Of a DNA stretch of 64,000 bases, positions 1 to 12,625 are shown piece after piece. The translations under genes and the position numbers were made by a program. This stretch comes from Anaeramoeba flamelloides (lineage: Eukaryota > Metamonada > Anaeramoebidae): contig JANTQA010000051.1 in the NCBI GenBank assembly GCA_027625915.1, positions 4,588,501 to 4,652,500 on the forward strand, given 5' to 3'. Below the pieces are notes generated by a model. It was not told the DNA's origin. It was given only the letters and a program-made list of their open reading frames with translations, and did not search any database. Each line of letters begins with the position of its first letter. Within the stretch, counting starts at the first letter, position 1.

Positions 1-556
1 TTAATTTTGTTGTAATTTGATTTTTATATTGGATTTGATCTTGTTTCTGATTTTTATCGTAATAATTTGTTTGTTTAATTTTCTTATGGTTCTTTATGTG
101 TTGTTTTTTTTTTCTCTTGTGCCTCTTTTCACTTTGACCACACTTCTTTTTCTTCAAGTTCACTGTACCAGAAATTAACCTTGGATCAAGACGATAATCC
201 TCAGGCCCAAAAACCAACCATTCCCGAGAATAATTTGAAATGTTTTGCAATAAGTAGTACTTTTTAAAAAATGTCGCCAATCCTCTTTCGATCGATTTCT
301 TTGGTTTCTTTGTCAGTATCACTAAGTCAAGAATGCAATCTCTCTTGATTTTAATCGGTTCACTTAGTGGATTTTTTGATGTTCTTTTTAAAAAGGATTT
401 TTTTAAATACGCGCTATCCAACCCAAGCACACCCTTTGGCCGCCACTTCTTCAGAACTTTCAATCTCTTACGGAACGAGGTGATCCCCTCAAATTCTATT
501 TTGGCTTGATCAACATCTTTTGTTATTAATTCTTCCGAAAGGGTTAAATTTTGCAT
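1..556 (-). CDS. Unidentified basic protein, 3' end cut by window edge
   Basis: An open frame runs on the minus strand from an ATG at 556 to the left edge without a stop (185 codons seen). Its base composition is clearly more balanced than the flanking AT-rich DNA, which supports real coding. The N-terminal two thirds look like a folded domain: it starts MQNLTLSEELITKD and includes FRKRLKVLKKWRPKG, FFKKYYLLQNISNYSREW and FGPEDYRLDPRLISGT. The last 50 visible residues are Lys/Gln/Asn-rich low complexity. I do not recognise the family. There is no signal peptide or membrane segment. The ATG lies about 160 bp from the start of an oppositely oriented frame, so the interval could be a shared promoter. 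The true C-terminus and any later exons lie outside the window. Confidence 0.6.
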   Translation of the reverse strand, partial: MQNLTLSEELITKDVDQAKIEFEGITSFRKRLKVLKKWRPKGVLGLDSAYLKKSFLKRTSKNPLSEPIKIKRDCILDLVILTKKPKKSIERGLATFFKKYYLLQNISNYSREWLVFGPEDYRLDPRLISGTVNLKKKKCGQSEKRHKRKKKQHIKNHKKIKQTNYYDKNQKQDQIQYKNQITTKL

Positions 557-719
557 ACAACTTTGACTGTATTGTAACAGTTAAAAATTTCGAACAAGCA
601 AAAATGACAAGTTGGAAAAAATTAAAAGAGTGATCACATTAATTTTTTTTTAAAATAAAAAAACAAATATTGAAAAAAAAATCACACATTAGTGAAAGTG
701 GAAAAGAAGGAGAATTAGT

Positions 720-1092
720 ATGGAAAAGAAACCTTATTTAAAAGCAAAAGAAAAATTGAATCGGATAAAAGAAATACTTACAGCACAAGAACGAAAAAAA
801 AATGATTTTGCTCCTCTTAATTTTTTAATACACACCTCAATAAAAGATGGCCCTTTGATTGAAAAAATGATTTTGATCTTTGGAAGGAATTTTTAAAAAT
901 AAGAGATTTTTCTCAAAATGATCACATCAAATTTTTTCCCAATTTTCTCCATCACTTATAATCAAATTTATGAATGGAATTTGGGCTGATGAAAATTTTT
1001 TTCGCCGACTCTTAAATTGTGTAGGAATGAACATAATAATTTTGTTTTGTTTCTGAAAGAATTTATGTTATTCAGACAACTTTGAACATTAT
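720..1092 (+). pseudogene. Short coding-like remnant, divergent from the gene at 1-556
   Basis: A 58-codon frame (720-896) begins MEKKPYLKAKEKLNRIKEI and has codon usage typical of genes in this window. Beyond about 866, peptide-like stretches continue in other forward frames up to about 1092, for example FDLWKEFLKIRDFSQNDH and FMNGIWADENFFRRLLN. No GTAA...AG pair joins them neatly. The simplest reading is a decayed gene, or a short gene with a decayed 3' part. Undetected small introns are the alternative. I do not recognise the product. Confidence 0.35.
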
Positions 1093-4000
1093 GAAAAAGA
1101 ATGAAAGAATAAAGTTGTTGAAATAAAAAAATATAGTTTGTCGTCCTTTGAAATTTCTTATTGAATTGATTTTAGTTCAAATTTTCTTGGTGTGAATAGT
1201 AAACGTCAAAATTTGTTTTGTTTTTTAATTAAAAAGTGTGGATCAAAGTTTTATGAGTCGTACTCAAATTATTAAATTCACTCCTTTGAGGGTGTTTTGA
1301 TGAACACTTTTCTAACTCATTTAAAAACAGTGAACTTTTATTTTTCAAGATTTTTTTTTTTTCCTGATGGGATAAAAATAATTTCTATTTGTTCCGAATG
1401 ATTTCATACTAATAAACCTTTTCTAAGTGGATAAAATTGATTTATTATACTCCGTATTTTAAATTTCTATTTCTTGAGTTAAAAATATTTGACTTAAAAG
1501 GCAGAAAAAAATCTCTTGGTTGTCAAAACAACTGAACTTTTAAAAAAAAATATTGAACAAGATTGAAAAGTGGAAAACAAAAGACGACTTTGTAGATCCT
1601 GAGAAATGAAAAATGAATTTGATTCTAAGAGAATTTTAAAACTCCAAAGAATAATTGGTTATATTTTTATACATAGAATTGAAAAAAAAAACAACTTAGA
1701 TCCTCTTATTTTCTTCGATTAAAGGGGGTAAGTTAATGTTATCAATTTTGAGTACCTCAATTTATTTGTTACTGAATTATTTAAATCATTTCTTTAACCA
1801 AATACATTGATACTTTAATAAATACAAGAGTAGAATATCTCCTAGTATAATATATTTTGCAAACGAAATAAAAAATAGAAATTCAAAAAAATGAAAAAAT
1901 TGAGCTTGAAAAATTTAAATAAAAGCCATTTATTTCTTGATCTTATTTTTTACATTTGATACAATTACTTATTCTTTACTTGGGCATATTTTTAATTCTA
2001 TAAATGGAAAAACTTTTGTTAAAAAAATTTAAGATGAACAAATTACTTGTTATTTTTAAAGAATTTCCACATTGGATTTCAAAAATCCTATTTTCAATTA
2101 AGTTAACCAATTCTAGTTTTTATCAGGAAAATAAGATATTGTTTAAATTCTTCTTGGGAAATATAAAGTTGTTATGGGGTGTATTTATTTGGGTTGGCAA
2201 TTACAATGACCAAAATAATATGTGACTCAACAACTATATTTAGTGTTTCAAAATATAATCATTGCTTATTTTTATTCTTGTCAGAAAGGTAAATTCTAGT
2301 CACCATCAGTAGAATACATATATTAAAATCAGTTTGAGAGGTCTGTTCCTTGATACTTGAAGTAAATTTAATTTTATGAGGCAATTTCTTCAAAATTTGC
2401 CATGATATTCTCAATTTTTTTTTAGATATAACTCTTAATACCCCATATTTTCCTAAATTTAACCAAGTTTAAAAGTAAAGATTCAAAATGATACATGATG
2501 CATTAATATATTTATTTTCTAATTTGTCTTTAATGTAGATTTGTATTATAATAAAAGGTCAAAATAGTTCAAATATAAAGTAGTTAAGTTATTATTATTT
2601 TTTTTTTTTTGACATTGTAAAACAAATAATAATAATTCATTTTTATATTTATTTAATGATTTTGCTTTTTTTTTCTTCATTTTTTAAATTTGAAATTCTA
2701 CTTCAATGATAGTAATTCAAATACGAATACAATGATTTATTATTAACAACCATCAAACAACGTTGTGAATTTTAGGATAAAAAAATTTTATGAAAAAATT
2801 ATTATTGAAGAAATTTTCATTTTTTTTTAGACAGATAAATTTTAGTAAATATTAAATCAAAAGAAAAATAAATTTTATTTTTTTAGGGGAAAAATAAAAT
2901 TATAATATGGATAATTGTCTTAAATTTCATTTAAACAATAGAAAATACTTGAAAAACAAAAAAAAATATAATAAAATAATTTAATTTATTACTTTGGAAT
3001 TAAATCAATAAAAAAGTTTTTAAAAGATCATATAATCAACTAAAATATAAAAAAAAATGCAAATAACAGCAGTTATTGATTTTTTTTTTCAGAATATCAC
3101 ATATATTTTTTTGAGAGGCAGTTTATCGCTTCGAAAAAAAAATGTATGCTGATCTTTTGAAAAAAAAAAAATATCAATAACTATTGTTATTTTTTGATAG
3201 AAATTAGAAAAAAGAAAAAGAAATTTAAAAAAAAAATTTTCATTTCTTTTTTTTATTTTTTAGTGTTTGTTATCGTTATCCAAAATTTTTAACCAAAAAA
3301 GTATAATTATTTCAAGTTTTAAAAATGACATGGTTGTTTCTACATGTCAAAAGAAAGGGTTTAAAAATGCTATCAATTTTTTATTTATTATTCGATCTGA
3401 TATTTTGGGATAGAAGAATTTTCAAGTTTTTTCATTCCAAATTAAGTTCCTCAAAATGGTTCGAATTAACCATTTCTAAATGATCGTTGCTATATTTTCA
3501 TTTCAAATTTATCTCTTAAAATTTTTGATAAATGTTTTTATTTTTTTTCTTCCTCAAAAACCAATGCTTGTTCTAATGTAAGACACTTTAGGAATAATTA
3601 TCGCATATATTCAGTGATGTTGATCTGAAAAATATAGCCACATTTTTCAGATTTTTTCCCAAAAATTCACTTGAAGAAAATAACACTTAAATATTATTTT
3701 GAGATGATAAAATAATCATAGAATCAATAAATGTTATTTTTTCGAATTTTTTTATTTGTAAAAATTTAAAAAAATTCATGTAAATTTAAATTTTTAAATA
3801 CAAATTAATACAGATTTTGGGTAATAATTTTTGATATCTGAACTATTCAATAATATTTTTTATTTAATGTTTGGATTTTAAAAATTCAAAAATTAAAAAA
3901 AAATAAAAATTAAAAAAAAGAAATATTAATCTGACTCTAACTATTCTTCAAATCATTTAAATTTGTAAAATAAAAATTATTGAAAATTTTTCGAAATATT

Positions 4001-4774
4001 ACAATTAAAAGAAATAACAGTTTTTTTTCAAATTTAATTATTATTTATTTTTATTTTTTAAATTATTTATGTATCATACATATATATATTATTGGAGATT
4101 AATTAAAAAATAGTTTTACTTCCTGATATAAAAATATCTTTTGTAATTAATCAATTATTTATTACTGTGTTTTAGACAAGTTTTTTGTGTAAAGGCACCC
4201 CAAAAAACCAGTAAAGTGGGGTATATTTTAATCATAAAAATAAGAATATTTTTATGTGTAGACAAAGTTTTATTATTTTTTTTTTTTTTCGACTAAATTC
4301 TATTGAAAAAAATTTAAATCACAAGAATCTTGAAAAAAATTTAAATTTATGTTCTATTGTAGATAACTTTATAATTTTTAATTATAATTTTTTTTTCTAA
4401 GATAATTTTTTATAAATTATATATCTTGTAATTTTTTCATAATAATTCAAATTAAAAGTTTTATTTCAAAGGCAATTGGTATAGATGGTGTTCTAAGGGA
4501 TATATCTAAAAAAAATTCAAATATCAAGACAAATTTTGAATAAATTACTTTCCTAATTAATATTTTACGTAATATATCACGGTTTTAACTTACAAAATTG
4601 ATTTTAACTTAGATATAATATTATGTGTTGATTATGATAATACAATGGAACAAGAAGAAGAAAAAAACAGTAATATGTTTTATTTGGAAAATATAATTAG
4701 AATGTTTTTTTCCAACATTATTTTGATTGCTGTAAGAAACTATATTTTAGAATGTTGTTAAAATATCCTACTAA
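1093..4774. other. Gene-free AT-rich DNA
   Basis: I see no supportable gene here. The stretch is dominated by A and T runs. The longest frame (2004-2225, 73 codons) is Phe/Leu/Lys-rich with no recognisable domain and is probably chance. No clear inverted repeat with target-site duplication was found. Confidence 0.6.
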
Positions 4775-4776
4775 TA

Positions 4777-4971
4777 CAGTCAGTTCCACTTTTAAGGCAC
4801 AAAATTTCAACGAAATTTAAGGCACAATAAAAATCTCAAATTAAGGCACGGAATTCATATTCTAGGAAAATAAATTGGAAAAAAAAACTTCCAAATTTTG
4901 TACCTTAATTTGAGATTTTTTTGTGCCTTAAATTTCGTTGAAAGTTTGTGCCTTAAAAGTGGAACTAACTG
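4777..4971. mobile_element. Tc1/mariner-like palindromic MITE (copy A, 195 bp)
   Basis: A nearly perfect palindrome. The left end reads CAGTCAGTTCCACTTTTAAG and the right end is its complement, closing GTGGAACTAACTG. TA dinucleotides lie directly outside both ends (4775-4776 and 4972-4973). CAG...CTG ends with a TA duplication are the hallmark of Tc1/mariner insertion. The arms continue inward through a second GGCAC motif to a small central loop. There is no coding capacity. A diverged second copy lies at 25194-25386. Confidence 0.85.
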
Positions 4972-6980
4972 TACTTGTTTGAATCGTGTTGTAAAATAAA
5001 GCACATTTTTCTTTTTTCGCTATAACTTTATACATAAAAGGAACTGAGAAACCGATAATAACTAATTAAATTTGATATTAGTATCTTTCAAATTCCAATT
5101 TCACATTTTTAACACACAAAAATTTATTTTTTGAAAAAAATCTTATTTTATAAATTCTAAAACATATTCTTAATTAGAAAATTACACTAATTGGAATTTT
5201 AATATTTTTTATTAATTAAAATATTCACTAAACAAAAAACTAAATAATTATTAACTCTAATAAATCAAGAGTATATAGAAAATTTTGGAGATTATAAAAG
5301 ATAAAAAAAAACATAAACAAATTTCTTTAAAGAGTACAACAACATAAAAACCACCAAAATTGGGATATTTGATATTTTATTAAACTATATATTGGTGTTC
5401 TAAAGTTCTAGATTCTCAAAAAAATTAATAAAAAAATTAAAATCTTGAATTTGATATTATCAACAATTTAAATTTCAGAGATAATATTCAGAAAAAAAAT
5501 GAAATTTGAAGAAATTTATTTAATTTTTTTATGGTGATTATTTTTTGAGATCAAAGACCAAAACATAACACTTTTTATTTCCAGATTATATTTATTTATT
5601 ACTTTGTAATTATTTGATTATAATCAGATCGGTGAATATTAGCTAAACTTAATATTCTAGAGATCTCAAAAAATAATTTTGGTAATTATTTTTTTTTTCA
5701 AAATTATATTTTAGAAAAGAGATTTTCAGGTTTATTGATATTCCTTACATAAATTTGTATTTAATAGTAGCAAGCTTTTATTAAATGTATTTAATTTAAT
5801 TTGATAAATATCTTCTAATATTCTTTTACAATTTATTGTTAATTAACTAAATTCTTTTTATTTTTTTTACCTAATTTGAAATATTTTGATAACTTAGTTA
5901 TTATTAATATACTAATAAACAAACTTTTGTTGTAATCTTACAAAAGTTCCATAATATTTTCATAATAATTTTTTTGAATTTTAATAAAAAAAAAATATCC
6001 TAATTTAAAAGTATTAAACTAGGATTAATTAAAAACTTTTTTACAATATTTACTCAACTTCAACTGATCAATTTAACAAAATATATTAGAACAATAAAAT
6101 CAAACAAATATTCATATTCCCTTTCCAATCTTTAAAATTTGTTATTTTGTACATCATAAAAATTCCTTGAATTCATAATAATTATTCATTGTGAAGTATA
6201 TGATTATTTTAGTGTTTTTATTCCAGTTCCTAATCAATTTTAGTAAAAAATGTGTTATTCTTTGAAAATGTGGAATTCTATTTTATATGATTTAAAAGGC
6301 AAAGCATGGTTTTGATCTTGATATGTGTCTTCCAAATTAATTTGAATTTGATACTTTGTAACTTTTCCAGTAATTTTAGCATATTTTAGTTTTAGAACAA
6401 TAATAATTTGATAATATAAAGATCTTCAAAGAAAACAATCAATTTTGAAAAAATAAATTAAAAGAAACAAATTAAAACAGTGATCAGATCAAAAAATATT
6501 TTTCTTGTGGTTTTATACCTGGTTGGGTGAGTTGATTGAACATTTACATTGACAATACTTTATTATTTTTGGAATAATCCTTGAATCCCAACTTATTATT
6601 ATATTAGATATATTAACAATAAAAATACCCAGGATAATAGAAACTATAAAGTGTATTTCTAATTTTTAATACATTTTAGTTAAATTATTTACTTGAGAGA
6701 ATCATTTTTTAAAAACAGCAGTTTAAATTCAAAATATTACACAAAAAGATTTAATATAAAATGAACGATCTTAAGATAGTTTATCATTTAATTTTTTTTT
6801 TTTATTGATCAACCACATATTCTTCCTTTTAAATTTTAGAGTATGTTCGTTTATAATAAAATTTGTGTCTTATACTAGAAGTCAACATTTTAGCTTTTTT
6901 TATATTTAATTTACAATTGGATCTGAAATTTTTCTTGTTTATTTGGCTGTTTTTTTGTTTGAATTTGAGTATGGAAAAGG
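4972..6980. other. Gene-free AT-rich DNA
   Basis: No gene, RNA gene or well-bounded repeat could be supported in this stretch. It is A/T-rich throughout, with many short homopolymers. Confidence 0.5.
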
Positions 6981-7480
6981 GGGTATATTGTTAAATTTCA
7001 AAATTGGATTATTTTTTTTCATATTTTTGAAGATTTTTATGATTATTATTATTTGTATGAAAGTTATTTTTGTTTTTTGATGGTCATGAGACGAAAAATC
7101 AAAAGATTATTTTGCGATTAGTGGTATTTTATTACTTTAATTGTTGAAACTCCAAAATGTCAAAATCATTGATATTAAATTTTTTGAAAAATTTGTTTGA
7201 AACCCAATTTTAACCGACAATGTTAATTGAATTTTTTATATCTTATAAAAAAAGCTAAAAATGTCTAATTGGTATCTTAATTATTTTTTTTTTCAAAAGT
7301 TAAACCAAAATTCTATAACATACCATCCAAACCACCCAGATGTACTCTAAACTGGACTAAAATACCTTAACCTAACCCAAAAATTGTTTTTAAATACTCA
7401 CACTCAATATAACTCAATTGAATTGACTATTTTCAAAAAATTAGAATTTAACCAAATTTGAAAAATAAAATTTTCCCGTT
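6981..7480. mobile_element. Short inverted-terminus element (copy A, about 500 bp)
   Basis: About 500 bp related along its whole length to 17656-18187. The left end reads GGGTATATTGTTAAATTTC and the right end, read inward on the other strand, is AACGGGAAAATTTTATTTTTC-like, so the termini are an imperfect inverted repeat. The hexamer AAAAGG lies just outside both ends (6975-6980 and 7481-7486), a possible target duplication. A shared internal stretch includes TTGGTATCTTAATTATTTTT. There is no transposase frame. The 76-codon minus-strand frame overlapping its right end looks incidental. Confidence 0.6.
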
Positions 7481-8148
7481 AAAAGGTATTTGTTTTATAA
7501 ACAATCTATTATATTTTTTTTCCAATAAAAACATAATACCAGAATAGAACGTTGATATAAGAATTAAAGTTAAACCATTTAACATTCCCCAAAGTAGATC
7601 AAACAAATCAACTTCACATTCTATTTTGGCATTTAATTTTACTGTTGAAATTAAAATTAATAAATTGTTTTTGAACAAGTACTTTAAATACTACAACGCA
7701 GCTATACACAAGTAAAGTAATTTTTTTTTTTTTCTAATCTTCTTTCAAAATATTAAAAAGTGGAAATTTTGACTTTATGTTTGCTACTCCCTTAAATTTG
7801 TTAGGAATCTTGATTGATCAACAGCTAAGATACTATCAACTAATTTTATTTGAGTTCTTCTATTATGAACAATTCAACTTCAACATGATATCAAATCGTT
7901 GAAAAAATTATTCATCGAACGAAAAAAGTTGGTATTTCAAAAAATTAAATTAAAACATAAAACTACATGAAGAAAAAATGATTTTTATATTTTTGAAAAA
8001 TCATAATTATTTCCAATTTTAATGAAATTGTATTATTGTGATTTTTTGATTTGTTTAAGTTCTGTGGAAAATTTTGAATTTTAGTTTAGTTGTTCGTCGT
8101 TTAAAAAATTCTAAAAATTACCGATCAAATAGGAAATTTTTCTCTTAA

Positions 8149-10068
8149 GGGACTAGTCTCTATTAAATTTTTTTTTAGGTAAATTTAATAGAGATTTAGA
8201 TTTTTTTTTACCAATTACTTAGATTTGAAATCAAAGTGAAAAACTTCTTTGTATAATAATGAAATCTCGATAAATAACATTCATTAAATTTAGTTATTGT
8301 TTTTATAGAAATAAAAAATTTTTCCTATTTTTCACTTTTTTGAAAGTTGCTTTTTTTCAACTTTTAGCAAAAATACAAAAAATAATTCAAAATATGTGCA
8401 AGAAAGAAAAACTTTATTATGTTTGTGATAGAAATACAGAAAATAATTTGAAAAATAAACCTGAAAAGCTTTTTTTTGGATTTACATGAAAAACAGTTAA
8501 ATTCAAAAAAAATAAACAATATTTGTTACTCAAAATTTAAGATTTTCTTTCTTTTCTTGTACCATTCTTTTTTTTTTCATGAATCTACTTTTTGGGTTTA
8601 TGCTCTTTGGTTTTGGTTGAATTTGAAGTTTTTTTAAGTATTCCCAAATAATCATTCCAAAAGTTTTTGTCAGAGTCAAAAAAAAATAAAAGAGAAAAAT
8701 ACGAACTATTTTATTAAAAAGTAATTATAATAAAACAAATTGAGTTCTTTATAGAGTCAAATTGGATAAAAAGAAGCAAAATAGAAAATATTCACTTGTG
8801 TTTTAAAGTATTTTTTCGTTTTTCAAAATGAGAATAAATATTATTTTTGAGAAAATAATTAAATCCAAAATTAATCAAAAAATTATCATCACGATCTTGA
8901 AAAAATTTTTTGAAAAAAATATTAAAGTTTTGCTAATTTTTCACTTTTTAATAACCCCACTTATAATAAGCACTCTTGGTTAATAAAAGATCTTGTGTCA
9001 AACAATATTTTTTAAAGATATTTAACAATTAAAGTTGGAAAATCCAAATTTCCAGTAATATTTTTTTTCAATTTAATAGTAAAAAATTTGAATATTTTTT
9101 TTTACACAGTTAAGAGGTTATAATCATATATTTTAAAAGTATTTTAAATTTAATAAATATCATCCAAATAGATAACCAATCAATTGGATTATTAAAGAAT
9201 TATTTATTGATATAAATTCAAAAAATTATTTTTTTTTTGATTTTTCGGTTAGGTTTTCAAGAATTTAAAAGAATGGAGTAAAATCCATGATTTTACTCAA
9301 TTCTTTTGAATTCTGGTAACCGCCGTTAGCTTTTCTTGAGTTTTCTGCTTATTACCAAAATTGATAGATTTTACTAATAAAACAGAAAACCTCAAGAAAA
9401 TCTAGGCACTTGACGGACACTTTCGTTAGGTTTTTTTTAATTTTTGAAATAAACAGAAAATTTTAGTAAATTTTCGGTTTATTTCAAAAAGTAAAAAAAA
9501 CTCAGGACGCAGAATATTTATCATCAGTTATTTTTTTTCTTTATTTGATTTTTTTTTTAGAAGAGTAGAGTGTTTACAAAACTATTCGTTATTATCTATT
9601 CAAAAAAATATCCTAAAGTTGAATTTAAAAAAAATTCATCGTGACATCCAGTTAAAAATTTTTACCCGAAAACATATCTTTTTTCTCCACAAGAAACTTT
9701 TAAAAAATTGTGGTTATACTGACAACAATAAATAGAATATCATCGTGAATTTAGAGTTCTGTAATTTTGATTCTATAACGAATAAAGTATATTATTTAAG
9801 ATGAAAGATTCGGGAACGTAGTAGTTTCGTCTAACTTTTTTTTTACAATTTTATTTTTTCATACTATTGATCTGTTAAAGATATTTTTTTTCAAAAAAAA
9901 TTTTTAAAAGTTAATTTTTTTGACAGAATTGTAAAATTTTAAAAAAACAACAACTAAAAGTTCTAACATTGAAAAAACCTGTCTATTTTCAATTTTAAAA
10001 ATATTTCAAGATAATGATTCTTTATTTAGTTCTTGGTCAAAAAAAAAAAATTAATTGAAACTAGTCCC
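8149..10068. mobile_element. 1.9-kb element with GGGACTAGT termini (TTAA-type)
   Basis: The left terminus GGGACTAGTCTCTATTAAAT follows TTAA (8145-8148). The right terminus is its inverted partner, ending ACTAGTCCC, followed by TTCA (10069-10072), probably a mutated TTAA. The outer 60 bases of each end align separately to the two ends of the 174-bp element at 56228-56401, which identifies that one as an internally deleted relative. The interior has no long frame. About 8880-9880 also occurs near 59080-59920, and 9240-9420 holds an extra nested inverted repeat absent from that copy. Confidence 0.65.
9240..9500. repeat. Nested foldback repeat, GTTAGGTTTT family
   Basis: Inverted segments built around CGTTAGGTTTT, GAATTTAAAAGAAT and TTTACTCAATTCTTTTGAATTC. 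Related blocks occur at 47972-48352, and a shorter one at 59468-59560. The stretch 9250-9420 is missing from the otherwise matching copy near 59.4 kb, so it is probably a later insertion into the 1.9-kb element. Confidence 0.5.
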
Positions 10069-10504
10069 TTCAGGGCTACGTTTTTGGTTGAAACAGTGAA
10101 ATAATGTATCAAATCAATCTTGAAATAGTTATGTAATCCAAGTAATATTTGTCCAAGTAGAAATTCTTTTAGGAAAAATGTGAAATTTTCACAATTTCTT
10201 TTCGAAAAAATGTGAAATTTTTACAATTTTTGGATTGTTAGATCATGCAAAATTTTGATTTTAATATTTTTGAATTTCCATTTCTACTTTTGGAAATCAC
10301 ACTATTTTCTTGGGCTGTTCTACGTATTTTTACAGTTACTTTTACACGTTTGAAATGTTCTCAAATTTGAACTTGCACTTGAAAATCCCCAAAAGCCATT
10401 TTTGTCATTATTTTTTTTGTTATTTTCAATTTTCCTTTTCATTGAAAAACAAAGAAAAAAAGTTTGCGTGAAAAAGTAAAGATGATACAAAATGTTTTTT
10501 TTTT

Positions 10505-10605
10505 TTTTTTTGTCCCATTTCTTCTAGAGTGAAAATTTTTTGTGAGGAGCAAAAGTGAAATAACACAATTACTCAGTTCCCTCAAGGGTAGGAACGTAGT
10601 CCTTA
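10505..10605. repeat. Dispersed repeat, inverse copy at 25715-25805
   Basis: A stretch of about 90 bp, from the CATTTCTTCTAGAGTGAAAA region to GGAACGTAGTCCTTAAAAAT, matches the reverse complement of 25715-25805 with scattered differences. It is non-coding and its ends are not resolved. Confidence 0.5.
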
Positions 10606-11654
10606 AAAATACTGCTAATTTCCCAATAAAAAGATCAAATTTTCATTCTGCTTTTCACAAAAATCATCACATCTCCCAAGAATTAAAATAAACCATCGTA
10701 GTTCCCAATTCTAAAAGATGGAAATTTATCATTTAAGCTTTTTGAACGTTATTAAAAATTTGAAAGGTTCCATGATTTTTATAAATCTGTGTTTTTGGAA
10801 AGTTGATTGAAAATTTTGTATAATTTAATCTGAAACAAATAGTAGAGTTTAATTTTTAGAAAGACAATTTTCAAATGAAACCACTTTTACAGTTTGTTAA
10901 ATAACCCGTATCGAAGTTTTAGTATGTGTTTTTGAAAATTATTAGTGTTGTTTTTTACAATAACAGTTGTTTTTTTTTTTTTAAACGTTTTTTTTTTTTT
11001 CAATAACTGTGATTTTTGGATTTTTATTTTGTATTCAATAAAAAAATACAGTTCAATTTAACTCTAATTTCAAATCAAACAATATGTATAATAGATCTTA
11101 TTATCAACTGTTTTTCTACAACCTTCAAGGCCAATCTCCAGATAAAAGAGATCTAATTGAACCAAATTTTTACAAAACAAGACCAAAATTCACAACAGAC
11201 AAATCTTTCAATTTGAATAAATAAAAATTAATAAAAAGGATAAAAAGAGTTTCTTAAAAACTTTTTTACTTGTATCTCGGTATATAAACAAAACGAGATA
11301 TCAATTTTTCAAAGTTTTTTTGAAAAGGAAAAGATTAAAAAATTCATATCAATTACTTTTTGCCTTGTGGTCAATAGTCTTCAAATCATATCTTGTAATT
11401 GGTTGTCTTTTTTTTATTTGTTTTCATTCTTTTTTTTCCCTTTATTGGATGATGTAAGAATCCAAAATGAAAAAATATTTCATATTGGATGAAAAGTTAA
11501 TTAACCCATATTTTATCTGATCTAAAATTTAACAAGAGCATGCCCAATGTCCAAATTATTTATAAATCAATTGATTTTCAACAAATTTAATAATGAGAGG
11601 AAATTAAATCTCTTATAAGATCAATTTTCAGAGATTAAAGTCAATCCAAAGCTA

Positions 11655-12054
11655 CAGCTGTTCCAAGGCTACCATGAATTTTTCTATGGATCAAATTTTG
11701 ATGTGGATATAGATTTTTCAAAAGTTGGATATGAGGATAAGAAAGCTCATATTGAAAAAAATTTTTCACAAATGACCTCATTTGAAAAATTTTCTTTTGA
11801 TATTCAAAAAATTAATTTTCAGATCCCTAAATTGCTTCAAACCTGGAAAATCTGTTGAGATGCCAGTTAAAAGTTTCTCTTGAAATACCGAAAATATTTT
11901 TGATAGTTTCACAAGAAAATCTTTCAAATGAGGTCATTTGTGAAAAATTTTTTTCAATATGAGCTTTCTTATCCTCATATCCAACTTTTGAAAAATCTAT
12001 ATCAGCATCAAAATTTGATCCATAGAAAAATTCATGGTAGCATTGGAAAGACTG
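11655..12054. mobile_element. Tc1/mariner-like foldback element (400 bp)
   Basis: Two arms of about 170 bp in inverted orientation. The left end reads CAGCTGTTCCAAGGCTACCA and the right end closes TGGTAGCATTGGAAAGACTG. TA lies directly outside both ends (11653-11654 and 12055-12056). The arms share long identical stretches, for example GATATGAGGATAAGAAAGCT. There is no coding frame. It is the left member of a cluster of related arms reaching 12625. Confidence 0.75.
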
Positions 12055-12625
12055 TACCCTGAAATTTTATCAATATCAAATTTTGATGCTGATATAGATT
12101 TTTCAAAAGTTGGATATGAGGATAAGAAAGCTCATATTGAAAAAAAAAATTGTAAATAAGTCAATATTCAAGAATTTTTTCTGATTTTCCAAAAATTAAT
12201 TTTCAGAACCCAAAATGACTCTAAATATCAAAAATTCATTAAAAAACGTCATAAAATCTCCTCTAAAAAATGAATTTATTTTTCGATCACATTAGAAAAA
12301 TATTTTGCATATCAACTCATTTATGAAAGAATATTTTCAATATAAGCTTTCTTATTCACATATTCTTCGATTTAAAAATCTATGTCAACATCAAAATTTG
12401 ATATTGATAAATTTTCACGGTAGCCTTGGAACAGCTGTAAAATTTTCTGCGAAAAAAATGAATTTATCTTTTGATCACATCAGGGGATTATTTTTCATAT
12501 CAACTCATTTATGTAAAAATATTTTCAATATAAGCTTTATAATTCTTATATTATTAGATTTAAAAATTTATATCAATATCAAAATTTGATTTTGATATAA
12601 TTTCATGGTAGCCTTGGAACAGCTG
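12055..12625. repeat. Cluster of further arms of the CAGCTGTTCC foldback element
   Basis: Right-hand ends of the same family recur at 12437 and 12625, each reading GGTAGCCTTGGAACAGCTG followed by TA. Between them lie diverged copies of the arm containing TATAAGCTTT and TATCAAATTTTGATA-like motifs. The 94-codon frame in this interval is made of repeated arm sequence and is not a gene. Confidence 0.6.

Noticed and set aside
12305-12589. 94-codon plus-strand frame
   Set aside because: It consists of diverged copies of the CAGCTGTTCC foldback arm, including an internally repeated peptide. It is repeat, not gene.
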